NCBI GenBank assembly: GCA_949299825.1 | Contig: CASGBP010000092.1 | Coordinates: forward strand, 1 to 6,278 | Length of the DNA stretch: 6,278 bases | Source of the DNA: an uncultured Mycoplasmataceae bacterium | Lineage (GTDB): Bacteria; Bacillota_I; Bacilli_A; Mycoplasmatales; Mycoplasmoidaceae | Direction of reading: 5' to 3' | In this document: positions 1-5,942 of the stretch, piece by piece | Layout: every line of letters begins with the position of its first letter | How positions within the stretch are numbered: position 1 is the stretch's first letter | Position numbers and translations under genes: made by a program | Notes under the pieces: generated by a model | Seen by the model: the letters and a program-made list of their open reading frames with translations, nothing else | The model's database searches: none | What the model was told of the DNA's origin: nothing

Positions 1-1
1 A

Positions 2-172
2 GTTTCTAAAATCGATCTAATCTTACAAGAAATGAGACAAGGATTTAATCAGGTTAATACTAGATTGGATAATTTAGAAAAGGATGTATCACAACTGAAA
101 ATTGATGTTGATCAAATTAAGCAATATCCAACAATTAAACAAGAATTAAATGATATAAATATAAGTGAATAA
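2..172 (+). CDS. C-terminal fragment of a coiled-coil protein (5' end outside window)
   Basis: An open frame enters from the left edge and ends at TAA 170-172, leaving 56 visible residues. Residues 4-39 form an unbroken 3-4 heptad pattern of hydrophobic positions (I4, L8, M11, F15, V18, L22, L25, V29, L32, V36, I39), with charged and polar residues elsewhere. Proline 43 then ends the helix, and a short polar tail follows. The stretch NTRLDNLEKDVSQLK resembles the coiled-coil style of mycoplasmal DUF16/UPF0134-like proteins; that is resemblance only, not an assignment. The visible part suggests an oligomerisation domain. No catalytic motif or membrane segment is visible, and the function is unknown. 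The gene converges on the DegV gene across a 114-bp gap. Confidence 0.72.
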   Translation, partial: VSKIDLILQEMRQGFNQVNTRLDNLEKDVSQLKIDVDQIKQYPTIKQELNDINISE

Positions 173-225
173 TAAGTATTAAAATAACTATAAAACAACA
201 TTAGCTCTAATTTGAGTTTCTCCAA

Positions 226-248
226 AAATCGCTACACTACCGTGATTT
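226..248. terminator. Weak candidate hairpin between convergent genes
   Basis: The gap at 173-286 lies between two convergent genes, so termination is expected here. The best hairpin I can see pairs AAATCGC (226-232) with GTGATTT (242-248) around a 9-nt loop. On the plus strand this gives seven pairs including one G-U. On the minus strand the same stem has one A-C mismatch but is followed by a run of five T, as expected downstream of the DegV gene. The stem is short, so this is tentative. Confidence 0.25.
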
Positions 249-286
249 GTATTAAAACTAATAAAATTATTGTAAATTATAGTAAC

Positions 287-1162
287 TTATTTTATTTTAA
301 TCAAAACTGAAAATGAAAAATCACCTAAATGAGTGATAACTATTGATGGCAACAAACTTTTGGTATATTCGCCAACATAATAATTTGATAATAATTTTTT
401 TACATAAGCTTGATATTTTTTTGTCTCTACTTCATTTAAATCAGATAAGATAACTACTTTTTCTATTTCATTTTTAGGAATTTTTAATTCACTAATTGAA
501 TCATTTATTCCTTTCTCTATTGCTTTTTCCATATCAGTTGATTTATCAATAAATTTTAATGCTCCATTTTGATATCTAATTACTAATTTCAATTTTAATG
601 TTTTAACCAAGAAACTTTTAAGTCCTGTTAATCTTCCACCTTTGATAAGTTGTTGAGCATTAGATATTATAGTAAATCCACACATTGTAGTTAAAAAAGA
701 TTTAACTTTTTTTTCAATTGTTGAAAAATTTGAACCATTTTTTGCTTCCTTACGAACTAAATCAAGAATTCAATTTTGATCAATCATAGTAGATTTTGAG
801 TCAATTACTAAAATTCTATTTTTTCCATTTCTTTTTTCTAAATTTTTAGCTATCTCATTATAAGTATTAAACATTCCTGAAAATTCTTTTGTAATCACAA
901 TAACATAGATGGTTTGATAGTTTTTTAATAACTCCTCCATTTTTGAGTAAATTACTCCGTATGGAGTTTGTGAAGTTTTTAAATCAGCATCATTATTTAA
1001 TTTTTTTCTAATTTGATCACGAGTAATATCAATTGTATCCCTATATATTTTTTCCTTGCCATTAACAGTTTCAACAATTTCTGCTGGCAAAATGTAAACA
1101 TCATCTCCAAGTTTATTATCAAAGTCAAAAGAAGTATCAATTAAAAAACAAAAAGGCTTCAT
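287..1162 (-). CDS. DegV family protein (fatty-acid-binding, FakB-like)
   Basis: This is a complete 291-residue protein when TGA is read as Trp (W131, codon 770-772). The length is typical of the DegV family, whose members bind a single fatty acid. FakB members present the fatty acid to the kinase FakA for incorporation into phospholipid. Family landmarks appear in order: an N-terminal LIDTSFDF (7-14, the usual DSTSD region), TSQTP (63-67), FSGMFNTY (94-101), VIDSKS (119-124), GGRL (175-178) and a C-terminal THLGDFSFSV around H278, matching the family's conserved His/Gly segment. The start is ATG at 1160-1162. A TTG nine bases upstream is in frame but less likely, and no Shine-Dalgarno sequence is visible. 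No fakA gene is in the window. The gene is divergent from ytpR. Family assignment is firm; bound lipid and kinase partner are inference. Confidence 0.95.
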
Positions 1163-1176
1163 ATTTATCAAGTGTA

Positions 1177-1205
1177 ATTATATTATAATTATTAAGGTAT
1201 AAACA
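1177..1205 (-). promoter_or_regulatory. Candidate promoter of the DegV gene
   Basis: In the 48-bp divergent gap, the minus strand carries TATAAT at 1182-1177 and a second, overlapping TATAAT at 1187-1182. A poor -35 match (TGTTTA, 1205-1200) lies 17 bp from the first. The predicted start of transcription is near 1170, giving a leader of only about 8 nt. This fits the lack of a visible ribosome binding site. The site overlaps the opposite promoter. Confidence 0.4.
1184..1189 (+). promoter_or_regulatory. Candidate -10 element of the ytpR promoter
   Basis: TATAAT lies 21 bp before the ytpR start codon, with no convincing -35 box. The leader would be about 15 nt and contains only a weak AAGG (1194-1197) placed 13 nt from the ATG. 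The element interleaves with the minus-strand -10 boxes, so the two divergent promoters cannot easily be occupied together. Confidence 0.38.
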
Positions 1206-1210
1206 AAATT

Positions 1211-1807
1211 ATGAATATTTTTAAAATTAATTTGAATAACCATCATATGTTAACAATGTTAACTAATGATAAGGATGTTGAAATCATTAAGCAGGGACCA
1301 AATGTTTTTTTTAAAAAAAATGGTTTAGTGATTGGATTTAACATTTTTAATTTTCCAAATATTGAGATACTACCAAATGGAAGATGTTTGATTACAAAAG
1401 ACTTTATTGATTTATTAGAAAAAACATACAATATTACAATTGATAAATCAAATCTAGCCTTTTTTGTTGTTGGAAAAGTAATTGAATGTAAGAAAATTGA
1501 AGGAACACATTTATCTAAATGTTTAGTTGATATTGATTCTAGTAATTACTTACAAATTGTATGTGGTGCAAATAACGTAAGAGAAAACTTAATGGTTGTT
1601 GTGGCTACAATCGGTATTATTATGAATAATGGAATTTTAATTTCACCAACCAAATTAAAAGGGATAGACTCATATGGAATGATATGTAGTCAAAAAGAAT
1701 TAAATATAACTGGATTCAATGATAATGGTATTATTGAATTAACAAATGGCAAATATCATGTAGGTGAAATTTTTAAGGAATGCTATATTGATTATGATTT
1801 TAAATAA
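1211..1807 (+). CDS. ytpR: YtpR-type tRNA-binding-domain protein
   Basis: This 198-residue protein has the two-part layout of the YtpR family. The N-terminal region (about 1-80) corresponds to the DUF4479-like part. The C-terminal EMAP/Trbp111-type tRNA-binding OB fold (about 83-190) is the same domain found at the N-terminus of bacterial PheT. Recognisable family segments are VVGKVIECKKIEGTHLSKC (86-104), IVCGANNVR (116-124) and LKGIDSYGMICSQKEL (149-164), the last being the R/K-G-x-x-S-x-G-M-x-x-S signature. The length is normal for YtpR. The protein is cytosolic and predicted to bind tRNA or structured RNA; its physiological role is not established. The start is ATG 1211. The 3' end overlaps the next gene by 14 bp, suggesting an operon. 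The coding sequence contains a T8A8 tract at 1305-1320. Confidence 0.93.
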   Translation: MNIFKINLNNHHMLTMLTNDKDVEIIKQGPNVFFKKNGLVIGFNIFNFPNIEILPNGRCLITKDFIDLLEKTYNITIDKSNLAFFVVGKVIECKKIEGTHLSKCLVDIDSSNYLQIVCGANNVRENLMVVVATIGIIMNNGILISPTKLKGIDSYGMICSQKELNITGFNDNGIIELTNGKYHVGEIFKECYIDYDFK

Positions 1808-2369
1808 ATTAATAATTCAAAACAATGTTGATATAATTCGAAAAATGAATTTTGAACAACGCAATAAATTAGATAAGCAAGCATTTGAAAATTTTAAAGT
1901 TTTTTTAAAACAAGTTCCTAAAAAGAGTAAATTAGTTTTCATCTTTAATTCACTTGATGAAATTGATATTTATGAATGAGTTGTGTATTGCATTGAAAAG
2001 GAATATGAAGTTTTTGCTATTACTAGAAAATCATTTTCAAAATGATACTATTTAAAATTAGAAGATGTTAAAATAGATGTTGAATTTTTTAAAAATAGAT
2101 ACCAACCAATTTATTCAAAAAAGGATAAATCTAAATTAATTAAAAATCTTGAATATGATTATATATTTTTTCCAATTGTGATTTTTAATAAAAATAAACA
2201 ATATGAAGATGATGAAACTAAATCAATTAATAGATTGTTAGTTAATGATTTAAAATCAAAAAAAGTAGGTTATGCATATTCTATTCAATGTATAAACAAT
2301 AGTTCATATGTAGATGGTACTGAAGAAAAAATAAGTAGTATTATCACAAATGATTATATTATTGATTAA
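1794..2369 (+). CDS. Degenerate 5-formyltetrahydrofolate cyclo-ligase-like protein
   Basis: A 191-residue protein read through two TGA (Trp) codons at 1977 and 2043. It follows the 5-formyltetrahydrofolate cyclo-ligase (MTHFS) pattern: an N-terminal helix with LNKLIIQNN and RNKLDKQAFENFKVFL, then FNSLDEIDIYEWV (compare the family's conserved N-E-V segment), FFPIVIFNKN (125-134, compare the P-x-x-x-F-[DN] strand), KVGYAYSIQ (157-165) and a closing ISSIITNDYII (compare the D-x-I-I-T-[ND] end). The glycine-rich G-x-G-x-G-Y-Y-D-R catalytic loop that should follow FN is replaced by a polar, Asp/Glu/Lys-rich stretch (133-146), leaving only NRLL (146-149). Catalysis of 5-formyl-THF to methenyl-THF is therefore doubtful. 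The start is uncertain: ATG 1794 is chosen, but TTG 1788 is better spaced from AAGGA (1775-1779), and ATG 1845 would remove the N-terminal helix. The stop overlaps the convergent Z1 stop. Confidence 0.74.
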
Positions 2370-4423
2370 TCATTAACATAAAATTTACCCATAAAAACAT
2401 TGTCCTTTGGCAAATGTAGCGACACATAATAACGTAATTTATTATCCAATTTATCACGTATTTTATGCAAACAAATAACTATTTTATCATGCAAACCTTC
2501 AACTCGATATAATGCTTGTTCACCTGGAAAATTAGTTTCTTCATTTGAACCTTCAAATAATTGATATTTGCCATTTTCTGGAGTTCTTTCTCTAAAATCA
2601 TCTTTACCATTATCATCAAAAAATAATAAACAAAAAGGGTAATTGTCAGCTTTTTTTCTAATTTCTTGTCAAAAATATTGATCAATACCAATTGTTTCAT
2701 ATATTTTATTTTCTTTAATTTGTTCACAAAAATCTAGGAATTTTAAACCAATGATTCCTGTATATGATCTTCCTACAATATTTATAATGCTACGTTGTTG
2801 TTTAGCAAAGTATAAGTAAATTGATTTAGCATTTCTTTCAATTTCTAAATCTCGTTCTACTGATGAATCATAGAATAATATTTTCTCTCCGCTACTTCTA
2901 ATAGTTTTAACTTTATTAGTAGGGGCTGATCTACCATTTAAACTAATGTACTTTTGGAATTCTCTAAAATTATCATTAGCTTCAGCTTCCTTTAATCTTT
3001 GTCATAATTCATTTTCAGAAGGAAGAATGTATTCCTTGTATTGTTTAAATAAATCCTTAGTGATGTAAATTTTTATATATTTTCTTATTCCTTCACGATA
3101 ACCAAATCATCTAGCTCTTTGTAAAACAGTATCAACCGCAGTTACACCATCATGATAATTTGTAATATAAGTTACTAATAGATTTTCCATAGTAACTCCT
3201 CTTTCTACTTTTTTTGAACCTAACACAATATTATTTATATTTTCAATTATTACATCATCAGAATTTGAATTAATAATGTTTATATTTGTATATTCAATTA
3301 TTTTTTTTATTAATTTAACATAATCATCATCTCAAATAATGTTTTCTAAATTAGTTTGATCAAAAACCTCTTTGAATTGTTTAATAGTTAATTCATAGTC
3401 TAGGTTTTTTTCATCTAAATTTAACATTCTTAGCAAATTTTCCTTATATTTAATTAATAATCTCATTAACTTATAATGATCTTCGATTGCAACTGAAGTA
3501 TGAATCAACATAGTAGTAGAAGAAATAAAACCTTTGTCTAAAATCATTTGACTAATATTTATAAAATATTGAATAATAGCTATCTTTAAACTTTCTGGAA
3601 TAATTTCTATTTGTTTTTCAGTTCATTCATCTCCATCTACAAAGGTAAAAAAAGATTCATCATTAAAGAATTCTTCAATTCCCATATAACCTTTTCCTGG
3701 ATCATATGTGAAAACATGTTTTGGTTTTACTGCATCATCATCACCTAATAATACTTGTGCTTGTGGTGTGGCGGTTACTGATAAATAATTATAGTTTGAT
3801 AAACTTTCTAATAAATTTTTAATAGCAAAATTGGCATACCTATTTTCCTCAATGTAATTTGAACCAGTAGAAGCTAAATCTGCTTCATCATCAATAATAA
3901 GAATTTTTCTATTTTTTCATAATTTGTGTTGAACTAAAACCTCATTAATTTTTTCAATTTGTTTATTCTTTAAGATAGTAACTATATATTTGTGGTTATT
4001 TTTAAAATCATCCTTTATTTTTTCTAAACGTTTATAACTATTTCTTAATAAAAAACTGTCACAATTAAAAATATCAATTTTAGATGGTTCCTTCGCCTTA
4101 AAAACAGCATTCATTCTTTCATAAGTTTGATCATGTAAAACATTTTCTAATGAGGTTAAGATAATACACAAATCATAGCCTTTGTCAAAATATCTTGAAA
4201 TAACTGCACTAAAAACAGTAGTTTTACCAGATTGCACTTTTCCAACTAACATTCCAATATCTTTTTTTTGTTTACTCAAACATTCATGAATTTGCTTACT
4301 TTTTAATAAAAAAGTATTAATTTCCTCGTTTTTAAAACCCTTTTTTTTCAAATAGGTTGAAAAAATTTCACTTACAGTTCCTGACTCAAAAAGATCTAAA
4401 GCATCTTTATTAGAAATCATCAT
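2366..4423 (-). CDS. Z1-domain SF2 helicase-like ATPase, predicted defence protein
   Basis: A complete 685-residue protein (start ATG 4423; ATG 4420 equally possible) containing six TGA-encoded Trp. Motifs in order: Walker A GKVQSGKTT (61-69); Walker B DDEAD (178-182); SVTATPQ (215-221, motif III); DPGKGYMG (241-248, a Z1 family segment); LGSKKVERGVTME (401-413, motif V region); DTVLQRARWFGYR (431-443), which is motif VI with the Z1 hallmark RWFGYR; and FPGEQALYRV (632-641) near the C-terminus, like the YPG segment of the family. Z1 proteins are predicted nucleic-acid-dependent ATPases found beside MutL/MORC-like GHKL ATPases in restriction-like defence loci. No nuclease motif is evident. The Walker A begins only about 60 residues in, and the protein looks short for the family, so the usual N-terminal extension is reduced. 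It overlaps the upstream GHKL gene by 14 bp. Family assignment is firm; the defence role is inferred from family context. Confidence 0.96.
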
Positions 4424-5876
4424 CCATTCCTTTTAAAAGTTTACCAATTTCATATTTTAAGTCGTTAACATTTAAGCCATCAAGACGACAAATAGTTTCA
4501 GAAATTGCATACGCTATTATAAAGTGTTCCATACGATGAGAAAAGTTCTTGTCATTATCAAATGGTTTAAAAAAAGGATGTGAAACATTGTAAATAACTT
4601 CATATTCATAATGTTGTTCCACTTCTTGTTCTGTAATTGAAATCAATTGTAATCAATCAGTTTGATTTTTGTCCTTTTTTCGATTTAGATGAATCAAAAT
4701 TTTCTTACCATCATCACAATTATAGGTAAAATGCAATTTATCTTTAATGATTTCAAAATCATTAACATAATTATTTTCATCAGTTGATAATGCTTTAGTT
4801 AAATACAATTTAGAGGTTTCTAAGTGCTCTTGCTCAGTTTCATCACTTATAAATAATTTTCTAGTTTGTTCTTTATCAACTAATGATTTAGTTTTTTTAA
4901 TTTCCTTAGTTTGCAAATGTTTAACTTTTTCAAAGATAAATTCATCTATTTTATTTTGAGTATCTTCATCTCAATTAAATCAGTTTTTAGTAATATTGGT
5001 TTCAACATTATTTAATTCAATATCAATCAATACATTTCTAAAATTATGATTGAATCATTTTGGTTTATATAATTTGTTTGATCCTATTATAGTTCTTTGT
5101 TCATTAGAAATAATAATTCCATTAAAGACATTGTCCATTAAAAACTTATAAGCATGACCTTTTATATTGATAGTTTTGTTATTAATATTAATGACCTCAT
5201 CAATGCTAGTTGTTAACGACTCATTATGCTCTGGTAATTTAAAAATTAATTTTTTAACTTGGTTTAGGGAAGGAACTGCAATTAATTCATCATTTGAAAT
5301 GTCATATATTGTATTATTTTTAATAATTGCCACTATAATATTGACATTTTTTTGTAAATATTTTTTAAATAACTTAGATAAATTTCAATAAAGCATTTTA
5401 AGATGTTCATTTGATAATTTCTTATCTAATTCATCAATGGTGATTCTAGTGGCACTGTTAAAACTTCTTAGTATTTCATCTGGTTTAACATATAAAATAG
5501 GAGCAAAATCATCATTGGATGATAAATTTAATTGAGTTTTAAATGCAAAGTTTTGATTTGTATTTTTAGATTCAATTGTTAACTTATTACCTAAAAAGAA
5601 GGCTGCGGCCTTCATTCCAATACCAAAGTTAGTTGGATTAGTAAATAATTTAAAAAGGTTATTCACTGACTCTTTGTTAATTCCGTTTCCATTATCAATT
5701 ATTTGTAATCAATTTTCATCACAATTTCAGTAAATAATAATAGTATTATCCTGGCTTGGAAAATCAAAAGCTTTTATAGAATTATCTACAAATTCTGCTA
5801 TTGCTGATTCAATAGTATAAGAACTCTTTTTAAATGATTTATAAATATTTATATTATCAATTGGTAGTTTATTCAT
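4410..5876 (-). CDS. MutL/MORC-like GHKL ATPase, partner of Z1
   Basis: A complete 488-residue protein containing seven TGA-encoded Trp. The N-terminal GHKL (Bergerat) ATPase carries EFVDNS (28-33; E28 and N32 match the catalytic Glu and Mg-binding Asn spacing of MutL), DNGNG (61-65, ADP-contacting), FGIGMKAAAF (84-93, the G-x-G-x-K segment) and ATRITI (142-147, the terminal strand motif). A second region (about 182-310) resembles the transducer of bacterial MORC/Hsp90-like ATPases: GIIISNEQRTIIG (253-265), YKP (270-272) and NITKNWFNW (294-302) with a candidate ATP-contacting Lys297. A charged stretch (about 311-405) follows, then a C-terminal domain with NVSHPFF (430-436), seen as N-x-x-HPFF in related proteins. 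It is likely a dimerising ATP-dependent clamp that cooperates with Z1. The start ATG 5876 gives the normal N-terminus, but no Shine-Dalgarno is visible. The family is clear; the precise function is inference. Confidence 0.94.
4428..4434 (-). promoter_or_regulatory. Ribosome binding site of the Z1 gene, inside the GHKL gene
   Basis: AAAAGGA ends 4 nt before ATG 4423 and 7 nt before ATG 4420, so spacing favours the second ATG by one residue. It lies within the last codons of the GHKL gene, which terminates at 4410-4412. This supports translational coupling and roughly stoichiometric production of the two proteins. It is the clearest Shine-Dalgarno sequence I found in the window. Confidence 0.6.
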
Positions 5877-5881
5877 AATAA

Positions 5882-5904
5882 ATGTATTAATTAAGGTAAT
5901 ACAT
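5882..5904. repeat. Perfect 8+8 bp dyad in the GHKL leader (possible operator)
   Basis: ATGTATTA (5882-5889) and TAATACAT (5897-5904) are perfect inverted repeats separated by 7 nt. The dyad lies between the candidate -10 box and the GHKL start codon, ending 5 nt before the ATG. If transcription begins near 5902, the dyad occupies most of the roughly 26-nt leader. It could be a repressor operator or a leader hairpin hindering initiation. AT-rich sequence produces chance dyads, so this is moderate evidence only. Confidence 0.45.
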
Positions 5905-5908
5905 ATAT

Positions 5909-5937
5909 ATTATATTTACAGTTTTTAAAAAACTAAA
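5909..5937 (-). promoter_or_regulatory. Candidate promoter of the GHKL-Z1 operon
   Basis: The minus strand carries TATAAT at 5914-5909 and a weak -35 match TTTAGT at 5937-5932, with 17-bp spacing. It lies in the 66-bp gap after the choloylglycine hydrolase stop codon. An AT-only inverted repeat (5920-5934) sits between the two boxes and might alternatively be a weak terminator of the upstream gene. Co-transcription from the upstream gene cannot be excluded. Confidence 0.42.
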
Positions 5938-5942
5938 TAAAT

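Noticed and set aside
173..286. Possible small RNA or tRNA in the slightly more GC-rich intergenic stretch
   Set aside because: No cloverleaf or T-loop signature and only one weak hairpin; the gap is short and lies between convergent genes.
287..1171. DegV region read as two separate genes or a pseudogene broken near 770
   Set aside because: The only interruption is a TGA, which is Trp in this code, and the frame on both sides gives one DegV protein of normal length.
1243..1431. A 62-residue minus-strand frame
   Set aside because: It is antisense to ytpR, which has clear domain similarity.
2479..2727. An 82-residue minus-strand reading frame
   Set aside because: It is out of frame with the Z1 gene, which is open across the whole stretch, and shows no recognisable motif.
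5167..5391. A 74-residue plus-strand frame with a hydrophobic, membrane-like segment
   Set aside because: It lies antisense within the GHKL coding region; the apparent membrane helix is the complement of Asn/Lys-rich codons.
2366..5876. Minus-strand region read as six or more small hypothetical proteins
   Set aside because: All fragments on each side share one frame and are separated only by TGA; joined, they give continuous Z1 and GHKL proteins with ordered family motifs.
5920..5934. AGTTTTT/AAAAACT inverted repeat as terminator of the choloylglycine hydrolase gene
   Set aside because: Almost pure A/T with a 1-nt centre, so it would form a poor hairpin; it also overlaps the candidate promoter spacer. 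Mentioned only as an alternative.
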